Source of the DNA: Cognatundibacterium oligocarboniphilum
Lineage (GTDB): Bacteria; Pseudomonadota; Gammaproteobacteria; Burkholderiales; Burkholderiaceae_D
DNA length: 64,000 bases
Reading direction: 5' to 3'
NCBI RefSeq assembly: GCF_013377855.1
Contig: NZ_JABXYJ010000009.1
Location: 46,922-110,921, forward strand
Made by a program: the position numbers and the translations under genes. This document shows positions 44,153 to 53,026 of this stretch, piece after piece. The notes below the pieces were generated by a model. The model made no database searches and was not told where the DNA came from. It worked only from the letters and a program-made list of their open reading frames with translations. Position 1 is the first letter of the stretch. Every line of letters starts with the position of its first letter.

Positions 44153-44172
44153 TGTACTGGTACTGTATTGGT
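44153..44172. promoter_or_regulatory. Candidate MocR operator in the divergent gap
   Basis: TGTACTGGTACTGTATTGGT contains overlapping repeats (GTACTG twice, then a TATTGG variant) midway between the regulator start (44048) and DUF2917 start (44254). Direct repeats in the shared promoter fit known MocR sites; no protein data support it. Confidence 0.35.
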
Positions 44173-44253
44173 TTTTCCGTTTAGGATAGCACAAACACTG
44201 ACTAAAAAGTGAGCAATCCATGTTGCAGCACACAAACCTTTTCGGGGGATACC

Positions 44254-44556
44254 ATGCGGATCATCGACACCAGTACAGCACTTGATTTACAGAGCAGGGA
44301 AGTTCTGTCTGTCACGGCGGCGCAGCCTGTTCTGCTGCAACTGCAGTCGGGGTTGGTCTGGATTACCGTCACGGATGACGAAAACGATTACTGGCTGGCC
44401 GGCGGTGAGCATCTCCATTTACCCGCCCGGCGGCACGTGGTGATCGAGGCCGATGCGCTTGCCAGCCGTCTGTTGCTGACCCTGTTACCGCAACCGGAAG
44501 CCGCCGGTGTGCTGCCAGTTGCCGCTGTGCCGGCCGTGCTGGAAGACCTGGTCTGA
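44254..44556 (+). CDS. DUF2917 small protein
   Basis: 100 residues from MRIIDTSTALDLQSREVLSV. The core LLQLQSGLVWITVTDDENDYWLAGGEHLHLPARRHVVIEA is the DUF2917 signature, a small cupin-like beta fold found almost only in Burkholderiales, function unknown. GGGGG lies 6 bp before the ATG. It is the first gene on the plus side of the MocR regulator and is followed by repeat copy C, so readthrough into lysE may be limited. Confidence 0.85.
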   Translation: MRIIDTSTALDLQSREVLSVTAAQPVLLQLQSGLVWITVTDDENDYWLAGGEHLHLPARRHVVIEADALASRLLLTLLPQPEAAGVLPVAAVPAVLEDLV

Positions 44557-44578
44557 TACCGGGAAAAAATTAAAAAAC

Positions 44579-44653
44579 AGGGAGTATCCTTAAAAATATA
44601 CCTGATATCCATGTAAAAAAAGGACTTTTTAAAATACTCCCCCTGAGTATATT
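44579..44653 (+). repeat. Intergenic repeat copy C
   Basis: 75-bp copy in plus orientation between the DUF2917 stop and lysE start. It begins AGGGAGTAT (44579-44587) and ends in AATACT-cccccTG-AGTATATT (44633-44653). Its middle aligns well with copy D (shared pieces CCTG-TATC, TAAA, AAGGA). Confidence 0.75.
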
Positions 44654-44734
44654 TTTATTTCAACGATCCCGGAAACGGGCTGTGCCGGTTGCGGCGCAGG
44701 TTTGTCTGAACCGTATCCAGAATGGAGTTGGATT

Positions 44735-45331
44735 GTGCCGCTGACTGAATTTATCGCTTTTTCTGTTTTCGCCTGGATAGGCTCATTCACGCCCGGCCCG
44801 AATGTGGCGATTGCCGCCGCGACCGGCGTGAACCATGGCGTGCGTGCCGCATTGCCGCAAGTCATGGGTGTGCCTTTCGGCTTTGTCTTCATGATGTGGC
44901 TGGTCGGCATGGGCGGTGCGGCGCTGCTGCAGGGTTCTCCGGCGCTGGTCTGGGGCATGAAGCTGTTGGGAAATGGCTATCTGTTGCTGCTCGCCTGGCG
45001 TCTGTGTTTTTCGGCGCAACTGTCGGACAGCCAGCGGATGCAGCCGATGACTTTGCTGCAGTCGGCGCTGTTTCAGGTGGTCAATCCCAAGGCGTGGATG
45101 ATGCTGGTGGCAGCCACTTCCATCTACGCAATCGGCCAGCAGAATTTCATGCCGCGCATGGGCTGGATGAGTCTGGGTTTTGCTTTGCCCAGCGCGCTGA
45201 GTCTGTTGCTGTGGGCATGGATGGGACAGCAATTGCGGGAATGGCTGCAGGTCGGGCAGCGTTTGCGGCTGTTTAATCTGGGTATGGGGATGTCGCTGGC
45301 GGCCACGGCTATCTGGATGAGTCTGTTATGA
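44735..45331 (+). CDS. LysE/RhtB family amino-acid exporter
   Basis: 198 residues with about six membrane helices. The family motif FSVFAWIGSFTPGPNVAIAAATGVNHGVRAALPQVMGVPFG is at the N-terminus, then FQVVNPKAWMMLVAATSIY. LysE/RhtB proteins export basic or hydrophilic amino acids driven by proton exchange. GTG 44735 is taken as start because GGAG lies 8 bp upstream and it gives the family N-terminus; a TTG at 44702 would add 11 polar residues. It overlaps the next gene by ATGA (45328-45331), so they are translated together. Confidence 0.88.
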   Translation: MPLTEFIAFSVFAWIGSFTPGPNVAIAAATGVNHGVRAALPQVMGVPFGFVFMMWLVGMGGAALLQGSPALVWGMKLLGNGYLLLLAWRLCFSAQLSDSQRMQPMTLLQSALFQVVNPKAWMMLVAATSIYAIGQQNFMPRMGWMSLGFALPSALSLLLWAWMGQQLREWLQVGQRLRLFNLGMGMSLAATAIWMSLL

Positions 45332-46302
45332 AATATGATCCGGAGACAGAATTGTTGCTTTCTGCGCAATCTGTATCGCCTGCGTCTGTTGCCCTGCCTG
45401 CACCGCTGATGGCGGCCGACAAAGAGGCGCCAGCCCGGCTGGAATCGCATGGCATGTGGCTGGGTCTGGCCGGTGTGATGATTTTTAGCCTGACGCTGCC
45501 GTTTACCCGGCTGGCGGTGGCCGAATTGCCGCCCTTGTTCGTCGCCTGCGGACGGGCGGTGGTGGCGGGGCTGCTGTCGGCGGCCTTGCTATGGCAGCAA
45601 AGAGTGACGTTTCCCGATGCGACGCAATGCCGCGCGCTCTTGTTGAGCGGAGCCGGCGTGATTCTCGGATTTCCGATCCTGACTTCGATGGCGATGCAGG
45701 CGGTTCCTGCGACGCATGGCGCCATCGTGCTCGGCATTTTGCCGCTGGCCACGGCGCTGTTTGCCGCTCTGCGTTTCCACGAGCGTCCGTCTGCCGGATT
45801 CTGGATCATGGCCGTGTTGGGCAGCAGTCTTGTGGTTTGGTTTGCCTGGCTGCAAGGCGCGGGACACTGGCACTGGGCTGATCTGGCGCTGGCAGGTGCA
45901 GTGGCCGCCGCCGCTTACGGTTATGCGGAAGGCGGCCGGCTGTCGCAGACTATGGGCGGCTGGCAGGTGATTTCCTGGGCGCTGGTGCTATTGCTGCCGT
46001 TGAATTTGCTGGTCACTGTCTTGGTTGCGGGTTCGCATGTGATCCGCGCCTCGCCGCTGGCCTGGGGTGGCTTTGCCTATGTGTCGGTATTTTCGATGTT
46101 CATCGGTTTTTTGTTCTGGTACAAAGGGCTGGCGACCGGCGGCATCGCTCGGGTCGGGCAGATTCAGCTGTTGCAGCCGTTTCTGAGTCTGCTGGGAGCG
46201 GCGGTGCTGCTGGGTGAACCACTGAGCTGGATGAATGCCGGATTCGCAATGGTAGTCATGGCAACCGTGGGTGTAGGACGGCAGATGAAGATTCAACGGT
46301 AG
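45328..46302 (+). CDS. EamA-family (DMT) transporter
   Basis: 324 residues: a soluble N-terminus (about 1-40) and ten predicted membrane helices in two EamA repeats (MWLGLAGVMIFSLTLPFTRLAVAELPPLFVACGRA; and FAYVSVFSMFIGFLFWYKGLATGGIARVGQIQLLQPFLSLLGAAVLLGEPLSW). DMT proteins export metabolites, often amino acids or derivatives. The ATGA overlap with lysE and the divergent MocR gene suggest a single regulated export unit. Substrate unknown. Confidence 0.87.
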   Translation: MKYDPETELLLSAQSVSPASVALPAPLMAADKEAPARLESHGMWLGLAGVMIFSLTLPFTRLAVAELPPLFVACGRAVVAGLLSAALLWQQRVTFPDATQCRALLLSGAGVILGFPILTSMAMQAVPATHGAIVLGILPLATALFAALRFHERPSAGFWIMAVLGSSLVVWFAWLQGAGHWHWADLALAGAVAAAAYGYAEGGRLSQTMGGWQVISWALVLLLPLNLLVTVLVAGSHVIRASPLAWGGFAYVSVFSMFIGFLFWYKGLATGGIARVGQIQLLQPFLSLLGAAVLLGEPLSWMNAGFAMVVMATVGVGRQMKIQR

Positions 46303-46522
46303 TAACGCTGAAAAGCTCGCGCAGACCGAATTAAATCCGTGATACCAGTTGAATTTAGGGGTGTTAATCGGCAGTGCGCGGGCTTACAATAGAAGGCTTG
46401 ATTCCCCGGAAGGCACGGCTCTGCGGGCAGTCGTCCGCGGGAAAGAACCGGATAATAACAATTAATTTTTCATTGACCGATGGGTTATCAGTGAGGGCTG
46501 ATGGCCATTTTCAGGAAATACC
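46303..46522 (+). promoter_or_regulatory. Leader region upstream of ridA-like gene
   Basis: 220 bp. A TACAAT -10-like hexamer at 46385-46390 suggests a start near 46397, leaving a leader of about 125 nt. Its first half can fold: TTCCC (about 46403) with GGGAA (about 46439) closing an inner GCGGGC-agtc-GTCCGC hairpin. It matches no riboswitch class I know. Confidence 0.3.
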
Positions 46523-46981
46523 ATGTCTATTTACCAAAAACTTGAAGAACTGAAAATTGAATTGCCAACCGTTGCCACACCGGCAGCGGCCTATGTGATG
46601 TTTGCGCAGACCGGCAATACGGTTTTCCTGTCTGGTCACATCGCCAAAAAAGACGGCAAGGTCTGGGTCGGGCAACTGGGCAAAGATATCACCACCGAAG
46701 AAGGCCGTCAGGCTGCACGCGCGGTGGCGATTGATCTGGTGGCGACTTTGCGCGCTGCCTGCCACGGCGATCTGACCCGTGTGAAACGCATCGTCAAACT
46801 CATGAGTCTGGTGAATTCCACACCTGATTTCACCGAGCAGCATCTGGTGACCAATGGCGCTTCCGAGTTGCTGGTGGAGCTGTTTGGCGAACAGGGCAAG
46901 CATGCCCGTTCCGCATTTGGCGTGGCCCAGATCCCGATGGGCGCTTGTGTCGAGATTGAATTGATCGCCGAGATTGCCTGA
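46523..46981 (+). CDS. RidA family protein (YjgF/YER057c/UK114)
   Basis: 152 residues, a member of the longer RidA subgroup: MSIYQKLEELKIELPTVATPAAAYVMFAQTGNTVFLSGHIA, DLVATLRAACHGDLTRVKRIVKLMSLVNSTPDF and the C-terminal RSAFGVAQIPMGACVEIELIAEI with the Arg that binds the imine carboxylate. RidA hydrolyses reactive enamine/imine intermediates made by PLP enzymes. An aminotransferase gene follows 65 bp later on the same strand, a likely source of such intermediates. AGGA lies before the ATG. Confidence 0.9.
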   Translation: MSIYQKLEELKIELPTVATPAAAYVMFAQTGNTVFLSGHIAKKDGKVWVGQLGKDITTEEGRQAARAVAIDLVATLRAACHGDLTRVKRIVKLMSLVNSTPDFTEQHLVTNGASELLVELFGEQGKHARSAFGVAQIPMGACVEIELIAEIA

Positions 46982-47046
46982 TTGATTCATCCATGTAATT
47001 TTTAAAATACCTTGCCGATGAAGGCATGACTTCCAGTGAGACCAGC

Positions 47047-48246
47047 ATGAAACTTGAAAATCCTACCCCTATCAATTGGAAATTCTCCGACCGCGCAGAA
47101 CAACTGCAAAGCTCGGCGATTCGTGAGATTCTGAAAGTGACCATGCGTCCGGAAGTGATCTCTTTTGCCGGCGGCCTGCCTTCACCGGAGACTTTTCCGG
47201 TGGAGCGCATGAAGGCGGCGTTCGATAAGGTATTATCGACCCAGGGCAAGGCTGCATTGCAATACGGCCCGACCGATGGCTATGCGCCATTGCGCGAATT
47301 CCTGGCCGACTCGCTGTCGGTGGATGGTTCGCGTATTTTGCCGGAGCAGATCCTGATGGTGTCCGGTTCGCAGCAAGGGCTGGATTTGCTCGGCAAAGTG
47401 CTGGTCGATGAGGGGAGTAAAGTGCTGGTCGAAACACCGAGCTATCTGGGTGCCTTGCAGGCATTTTCTGTGTACCGGCCTGAGTTCGTTTCTGTGGATA
47501 CGGATGCACACGGCCTGATCCCGGCTTCCGTCGCCAGCAAAGGCGCCGGCGCGCGCCTGATGTATGCCCTGCCAAATTTCCAGAATCCGACTGGCCGTAC
47601 TTTGTCGGTTGAACGCCGCGTCGAGCTGGTGGAAACCTGCGCCCGCATGGGGATTCCGCTGATCGAGGATAATCCTTACGGCGATCTGTGTTACAGCGGC
47701 GAGCCGTTACCAAAGATGCTGAACATGAATCCGGGCGGCGTCATCTACATGGGTTCTTTTTCCAAGGTACTGACTCCCGGCATCCGTCTGGGTTATGTGG
47801 TTGGCCCGACACCGCTGATCCGTAAGCTGGAACAGGCCAAACAGGCAGCTGACCTGCATACGGCGCAACTGACCCAGATGGTGGTGTACGAAGTCATCAA
47901 GGATGGTTTCCTGGCCGAACATATTCCGACCATCCGCAACCTGTATTCGCGCCAGTGCAATGTCATGCTGGACGCAATGAAAAAACATTTCCCGGCTGGT
48001 GTCGAATGGACCACGCCCGAAGGCGGCATGTTCATCTGGATCACGTTGCCAGCGCATATCGACAGCAATGAATTGCTGGCAGAAGCGATTCAGCAGAACG
48101 TCGCGTTCGTACCCGGTGGACCGTTCTATGCAAACGAGGCAGAAAAAAACACCATGCGTCTGTCCTTTGTCACCGTGTCTCCGGAGCGTATCAATGAAGG
48201 CATTGAAAAACTGGGCAAACTGATCAAGGCCAGAATCCCGGCCTGA
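47047..48246 (+). CDS. PLP-dependent aminotransferase (2-aminoadipate/aromatic type, class I)
   Basis: 399 residues from the ATG at 47047; ATG 47026 would add seven. Class I fold landmarks: VISFAGGLPSPETFPVE, LQYGPTDGYAPLREFLAD, LPNFQNPTGRTLSVERR, IEDNPYGDLCYSG, the PLP Lys in YMGSFSKVLTPGIRLGYVVG and MFIWITLP. The group covers LysN/2-aminoadipate, valine-pyruvate and aromatic aminotransferases without a GntR domain, so the substrate is uncertain. It lies downstream of ridA, and a strong terminator ends the unit. Confidence 0.88.
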   Translation: MKLENPTPINWKFSDRAEQLQSSAIREILKVTMRPEVISFAGGLPSPETFPVERMKAAFDKVLSTQGKAALQYGPTDGYAPLREFLADSLSVDGSRILPEQILMVSGSQQGLDLLGKVLVDEGSKVLVETPSYLGALQAFSVYRPEFVSVDTDAHGLIPASVASKGAGARLMYALPNFQNPTGRTLSVERRVELVETCARMGIPLIEDNPYGDLCYSGEPLPKMLNMNPGGVIYMGSFSKVLTPGIRLGYVVGPTPLIRKLEQAKQAADLHTAQLTQMVVYEVIKDGFLAEHIPTIRNLYSRQCNVMLDAMKKHFPAGVEWTTPEGGMFIWITLPAHIDSNELLAEAIQQNVAFVPGGPFYANEAEKNTMRLSFVTVSPERINEGIEKLGKLIKARIPA

Positions 48247-48290
48247 TAATCCCCGATGGCGTACGCATCCCATGACCGGATGACCTTCGT

Positions 48291-48318
48291 AAAACCCGTC
48301 GTACTGGCGGGTTTTTTT
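48291..48318 (+). terminator. Intrinsic terminator after the aminotransferase gene
   Basis: AAAACCCG (48291-48298) pairs with CGGGTTTT (48308-48315) around a 9-nt loop, followed by three further T. Confidence 0.88.
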
Positions 48319-48544
48319 ATAGTGTTACTAAAAAGTCCGAAAGGCCGAAAGACATAAAAATGGTGAGGAATTGTAAGATAAGTCACTTGTTGGCAGCGTC
48401 CGGTATTGAATTAAGACGTCATCGGAAAAAATGCACAGCGTAAAAATATTGTATGGTGGTATGAAATTCTCAAAATCTGGTTCACCTGTTGTCTGAGGTG
48501 AACTATATTGAAGTTCCGTTAATATGAAAAAAAGGGGGTTGGTG
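48319..48544. other. Intergenic gap before the glycine-zipper gene
   Basis: About 225 bp, AT-rich. No strong promoter stands out. The last 20 bases carry GGGGG close to the ATG at 48545 and act as ribosome site. Confidence 0.3.
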
Positions 48545-49153
48545 ATGAAAAAGCAGCTGATCGGGATGATGGTTCTGTGTGTCTTGACAGGCATAGCCAT
48601 GGCTCAGAATAACAACACTGCCAAAACGGCCTATGCCGAAGCCTCGCGTCAGGCTGCCGCGCGTTATGCCGATGACAAAAAATTGTGCGCAGACGAAACC
48701 AGTTCCAGTGCCCGCATGCAGTGTCTGCGTGATGCCAAGACCGAATATAACAAAGCGCTGGCTGCCGCCAAGACCAGTTCTGGCACGGCAACGGCTACCG
48801 GTAGTAAGAATACCGCCACATGTGCTGACTGTGGCCGCGTAGTGGCGGTTCATGTATCGGAAAAGGAAGGGGAAGGCGGAGCATTGGGCGTGATCGCCGG
48901 CGGTGTGGCCGGTGCCTTGCTGGGTAATCAGGTCGGCGGCGGTACCGGGCGCGATCTGGCAACGATTGCCGGTGCGGCCGGCGGGGCGTATGCCGGACAT
49001 AAAATTGAGCAGAAAGCGAAAGCCAGTAAAGTCTGGACGGTCAGCGTCCAGTATGACAACGGTAATAAACAGGATTATCAGTTTGAAGCCGATCCTGGCT
49101 ATCAGAGCGGCGATCTGGTCAGGTCTAATGGCAATACGATCATCCGCCGTTAA
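48545..49153 (+). CDS. Exported glycine-zipper 2TM protein
   Basis: 202 residues. A signal peptide (IGMMVLCVLTGIAMAQ, cleavage near residue 20) leads to a region with paired Cys (KKLCADE ... MQCLRDAKTEYNKALAAA, about 45-75) and ATCADCGRVVAVHV, then a glycine-zipper (ALGVIAGGVAGALLGNQVGGGTGRDLATIAGAAGGAYAGHKIE) and a C-terminal domain (WTVSVQYDNGNKQDYQF). The CxxC before the zipper recurs in Burkholderiales members. It probably sits in the outer membrane; there is no lipobox. ATG 48545 has GGGGG 6 bp upstream. Confidence 0.82.
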   Translation: MKKQLIGMMVLCVLTGIAMAQNNNTAKTAYAEASRQAAARYADDKKLCADETSSSARMQCLRDAKTEYNKALAAAKTSSGTATATGSKNTATCADCGRVVAVHVSEKEGEGGALGVIAGGVAGALLGNQVGGGTGRDLATIAGAAGGAYAGHKIEQKAKASKVWTVSVQYDNGNKQDYQFEADPGYQSGDLVRSNGNTIIRR

Positions 49154-49228
49154 GCGTACCTGACGTCCATGGCACGCGCTTTTTGCGGGCGTCCGGGCGT
49201 TTTCAGGCAGTTTTGCCCCGTTATTGTG

Positions 49229-49251
49229 CAACGCCGACTTAGCCGGCGTTG
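49229..49251 (+). other. Perfect stem-loop upstream of the binding-protein gene
   Basis: CAACGCCG (49229-49236) pairs with CGGCGTTG (49244-49251) around a 7-nt loop, between the glycine-zipper gene and the binding-protein ATG at 49346. No T-run follows, so a terminator call is weak; it may be a leader structure. Confidence 0.5.
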
Positions 49252-49345
49252 TACTGGTATGCTGTCAAAACGAGTTTCTTGCTTAGACATGATTCCGGGG
49301 TTAGACTGCAAAAACCTTATTTTCGCCGCAGGAGATCACGGTTCT

Positions 49346-50173
49346 ATGGGCAGGCATATCAGATATTCCGTCATCCGATCAAGGCAGTTTATCCTGCTTG
49401 CCCTGTTCTCCGGCATGGCATTCTGGTCAGTCAATGTTGCAGCCGATGAGTTATGCAAAAAACTGATTGCCACTGGTAATCCGGAATACCCGCCATTTCT
49501 CTGGCGCGATCCCGACGATGAAAACCGCCTTATCGGCGCTAATGCAGAGCTGATGCAGGTATTGTCCAAAGAAATCGGTATCCCGATTGAGGTGCGCTAT
49601 CTGGGGCCGTGGGGGCGGGTGCAGGAAGAGGCGAAACTGGGTCGGATTGATTTGCTGGCCGGGGCATTTCTGACACTCGCCCGGCTCGATTATATGGATT
49701 ATTTTTATCCGTCTTTTCATAAAACCCATACGGTGATCTGGAGCCGGTCCGATCACAGTTTCATTTATAAAAAGTGGAGTGATCTCGCTGGCAGGCGTGG
49801 CGTGACGGTGATTAACAACAGTTTCGGCGAAGAGTTTGATCGCTATGCCAAAGAGTCTCTGAAAATTATGACCGTCGCCAGCCTTGAACAGGCACTGAAT
49901 ATCCTGACGCTGGGCCGGGCAGATTATCTGATTTATGAAGAAGATCCCGGCTATGCGTATATCGCTAAGCTCAATATCAATAATCTCAAAACCCGGATGC
50001 CAGCGATTACCAATGAAGATCTGTACGTCACTCTTTCACACAAATCTCCGTGCAACACGCCGGAGCTGCGCGCCCGCATTGCCCGCGCCATGTACCGGAT
50101 AGAAAAACAGAATGTGATGAGCAAATTGGTCACTGCGCAGATTCAGCAATGGCGCAAACAGCAGTCTAAATAA
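49346..50173 (+). CDS. Periplasmic solute-binding protein, family 3 type, paired with a sensor kinase
   Basis: 275 residues with a signal peptide (FILLALFSGMAFWSVNVAAD, cleavage near residue 32). The fold is SBP_bac_3: IATGNPEYPPFLWRDPDDENRLIGANAELMQVLSKEIG, EEAKLGRIDLLAGAFLTLARLDYMDYFYPSF and SDLAGRRGVTVINNSFGEEFDRYA. AGGAGA lies 11 bp before the ATG at 49346; a longer frame to 49169 has no signal-like start. The sensor kinase gene begins 16 bp after its stop, and no transporter is present, so it may present a ligand to the kinase rather than feed a permease. Confidence 0.82.
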   Translation: MGRHIRYSVIRSRQFILLALFSGMAFWSVNVAADELCKKLIATGNPEYPPFLWRDPDDENRLIGANAELMQVLSKEIGIPIEVRYLGPWGRVQEEAKLGRIDLLAGAFLTLARLDYMDYFYPSFHKTHTVIWSRSDHSFIYKKWSDLAGRRGVTVINNSFGEEFDRYAKESLKIMTVASLEQALNILTLGRADYLIYEEDPGYAYIAKLNINNLKTRMPAITNEDLYVTLSHKSPCNTPELRARIARAMYRIEKQNVMSKLVTAQIQQWRKQQSK

Positions 50174-50189
50174 ACAGGCATCCGGACTG

Positions 50190-52187
50190 ATGTATCTTTT
50201 GCGAAGCCTATCCTTGCGGCAGATATCGATTGCTGGCGTGGCGGTCGGTATTTTATTGCCGGCATTATTATTCGGCTATTTTGCCGTGACGTCCCGTTAT
50301 GAACGCGAGCTGCAGCTGCGCATTCAGGATCCGATGTCCCAATATGCGGACATGTTGTCCAAAGCAATGGAAATCCCGATCTGGAATGTTGACAAGGATG
50401 TCGCCCAGACATTCGTGCAGGCAGTCATGCGTAATCCGGATGTGATTGCTGTGACGGTGACTGATGAGACCGGAGCCGTGTTCGTGCAAAGAAGCAAAGC
50501 GCACCTTCCCGGCAGCGGCGTGACTAGTGAGACTCGCCCGATCCGGCTTGAACAGAAAGTCATCGGTAAGGTCACCGTTGAGCTGACCAAGGAACATATT
50601 GACCGTGACTTAATCGACGATATTCTGAAAATGGTTGCCGGGTTGATTGTGCAGGTATTTTTTTCTTTTGTGCTGGTTTTGTTTGTGTTCGACCGCAGGA
50701 TTGTTCGCCCGATCCAGGCACTGCAGCGCGCTACCCGGTTGTTGGCTGAGGGGAAATTGAACAATCCTCTGAAATGGCGTCGTCGCGATGAAATCGGTAA
50801 TCTGGCGCAGGATCTCGATGCGATGCGGCTGAACCTGGGTAAATTGCTGAGCGAGCGCGAACAGCAGAATGATTTGCTGCAGCAAGAGCTCAGGGAGCGT
50901 CGTCGGGTTGAGCAGGAACTCAGGGATACCGAGATGAAATTCATCGCGATTTTCCAGGCATCCCCGGTTGCCATGCAAGTTCTGCGTAAAAATGGCAGTT
51001 ACGTCATTGCAGACGCCAATGATGCGTGGTTGCGACAATTTCACTTCAAGCATGTCGGTGAGCTGTCCGGGGCGGGTATCCATGGAAAGCTGTGGCGTCA
51101 CCTAGAAGATTTTGAAAAAATCGTACACTTGCTGGAACGTGATGGCGAGATTCATTCCTACGAAGCCTGGTGCCGCTGTGGTGATGGCGAAAAGATGCTG
51201 CTGTGTGAAATGTCTGGCCGCCTGATACGGATTGGCAACGATCCCCTGTTGCTGGTGGTGCAGGAGGATATCACGGAAAAACGACAGCATGAGCTGGATA
51301 TCCGGAACATGAATGTCACGCTGGAAAAGCGCGTGTCTGAACGCACCCACGAGCTGGAAGAGACCAATACCGAGCTGACGGTCGTGCTGGAAAACCTGCA
51401 ACGGGCGCAGCAGGAATTATTGCGTACTGAAAAAATGGCGGCATTGGGGTCGCTGGTGGCCGGTGTCGCCCATGAACTCAATACACCGATCGGCACCTGC
51501 GTCACGGTTGCCAGTACCTTGCAGCAGCAAACAGATGATGTTCTGCGGCAGTATGCACAAGGCATCAAGCGTTCGGCACTGGAAGAGTATTTGCATCATG
51601 CGCGCACGGGTAACGATCTGCTGCTGCGTAATCTTAGCAAGGCATCGGAACTGGTGATCAGTTTCAAACAGGTTGCAGTCGACCGGACCAGCGCTAACCG
51701 CCGTTTGTTTGCGATTGACGAAATGACTGATGAGCTGATCATGACACTCGGACCGATGATCCGTAAAACGAAACATCAGGTGGTGGCAGATCTGCCGAAA
51801 AAATTCATGATGGACAGTTATCCCGGTGCATTGGGGCAGGTGCTGACAAACCTGATTAATAACGCGTTTATTCATGCATTTGATGCCGAGACACGGGGGA
51901 CGATCACTATTTCCGGTCATTTACTGAATCCGGATCTGATCGAACTGCTTGTCACCGATAATGGTAAAGGCATTCCGGCGGCTAATCTGGGACGTATTTT
52001 CGATCCGTTTTTTACCACCAGACTGGGGCAGGGCGGCAGCGGCCTGGGATTGAATATTGTCTATAACCTGGTGCGCGATGTCTTAAGTGGGAATATCGCC
52101 GTCGAAAGCCAGCCGGGTCATGGTTGTTGTTTCCGGATTACTTTGCCACGAATTGCCAGGAGCGCGGACCGGGGGCTGGAACATTGA
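50190..52187 (+). CDS. Membrane sensor histidine kinase (HAMP-PAS-HisKA-HATPase)
   Basis: 665 residues. Two membrane helices (about 12-33 and 147-168) bracket a periplasmic sensor domain with WNVDKDVAQTFVQAVMRNPDV, followed by HAMP (about 169-222), a coiled coil, a PAS domain (about 250-370), HisKA with His428 in GSLVAGVAHELNTPIG and an ATPase domain with the N box (LTNLINNAFIHAF), DNGKGIP and GQGGSGLGLNIVYNLV. It lacks a receiver domain and no response regulator gene is nearby. The 16-bp gap to the binding-protein gene argues they work as one signalling unit. Confidence 0.92.
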   Translation: MYLLRSLSLRQISIAGVAVGILLPALLFGYFAVTSRYERELQLRIQDPMSQYADMLSKAMEIPIWNVDKDVAQTFVQAVMRNPDVIAVTVTDETGAVFVQRSKAHLPGSGVTSETRPIRLEQKVIGKVTVELTKEHIDRDLIDDILKMVAGLIVQVFFSFVLVLFVFDRRIVRPIQALQRATRLLAEGKLNNPLKWRRRDEIGNLAQDLDAMRLNLGKLLSEREQQNDLLQQELRERRRVEQELRDTEMKFIAIFQASPVAMQVLRKNGSYVIADANDAWLRQFHFKHVGELSGAGIHGKLWRHLEDFEKIVHLLERDGEIHSYEAWCRCGDGEKMLLCEMSGRLIRIGNDPLLLVVQEDITEKRQHELDIRNMNVTLEKRVSERTHELEETNTELTVVLENLQRAQQELLRTEKMAALGSLVAGVAHELNTPIGTCVTVASTLQQQTDDVLRQYAQGIKRSALEEYLHHARTGNDLLLRNLSKASELVISFKQVAVDRTSANRRLFAIDEMTDELIMTLGPMIRKTKHQVVADLPKKFMMDSYPGALGQVLTNLINNAFIHAFDAETRGTITISGHLLNPDLIELLVTDNGKGIPAANLGRIFDPFFTTRLGQGGSGLGLNIVYNLVRDVLSGNIAVESQPGHGCCFRITLPRIARSADRGLEH

Positions 52188-52270
52188 TCTGTGAATCATC
52201 GCGGCGTTTCAGCAAGAATATCCGTCGCCGGAACTAGCCTTGCCACGGACTGATCTGCTAAAGTCGCACC

Positions 52271-52993
52271 ATGAGTAAATTATCTTTAGATCGCATCCTG
52301 CAGTCGCAGGGCTTTGGTACCCGCAAATATTGCCGTGAACTGGTGGAAGACGGCGAAGTGAGTATTCAGGGACAGGTGCTGGACAACTTTAAGCAGCCGG
52401 TTGAGACCGATGGTCTGGTGTTTCATATTTTTGATGAAGACTGGGAATATCGCGAGCATGTCTATCTGGTGCTGAATAAACCAGGAAATTTTGAATGCTC
52501 GCGCAAACCAAGCCATCACCCCGGTGTGCTGACCTTGCTGCCGGAGCAGTTCAGCTGGCGTGATGTGCAGCCGGTAGGACGGCTGGATCACGATACAACC
52601 GGGATGTTGCTGATGTCGGACGACGGGCCGTTTATCCACGCGCAGTCTTCGCCGAAACGCCATATTCCGAAAGTGTACGAGGCCACCACGGCTGATCCTG
52701 TAACACCGGAGCTGGTAGCGACGCTGCTGGCGGGCGTCAAGTTGCATGATGAACCTGCCCCGCTGGCCGCGCAGACATGCCGTCAGCTGAGCGAACACAA
52801 ACTGGAAATCATTCTGGAGCAAGGGAAATACCATCAGGTCAAACGGATGCTGGCGGCAGCCGGTAACCATTGTGCGGCATTGCAACGTACTGCCATCGGA
52901 CAGCTGACACTGAAATCGCTGAATCTGCAAGAGGGCGAGTGGTGTTATCTGACGGCAGAGCAGATGGCCTTACTGGTTCCTTCCCAGTCATAA
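52271..52993 (+). CDS. RsuA-family 16S rRNA pseudouridine synthase
   Basis: 240 residues. An S4 RNA-binding domain (LSLDRILQSQGFGTRKYCRELVEDGEVSIQGQVL, about 2-45) precedes the catalytic domain with VGRLDHDTTGMLLMSDDG (catalytic Asp), KVYEATTAD and QGKYHQVKRMLAAAGNHCAALQR. RsuA makes pseudouridine 516 of 16S rRNA; RluE/F/B share the motif, but the length and order fit RsuA best. It stands between the kinase and the ParA-like gene with no operon links visible. Confidence 0.9.
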   Translation: MSKLSLDRILQSQGFGTRKYCRELVEDGEVSIQGQVLDNFKQPVETDGLVFHIFDEDWEYREHVYLVLNKPGNFECSRKPSHHPGVLTLLPEQFSWRDVQPVGRLDHDTTGMLLMSDDGPFIHAQSSPKRHIPKVYEATTADPVTPELVATLLAGVKLHDEPAPLAAQTCRQLSEHKLEIILEQGKYHQVKRMLAAAGNHCAALQRTAIGQLTLKSLNLQEGEWCYLTAEQMALLVPSQS

Positions 52994-53026
52994 GCGCAAT
53001 CGTAATATCGGGACTGAGCGCTGGCA

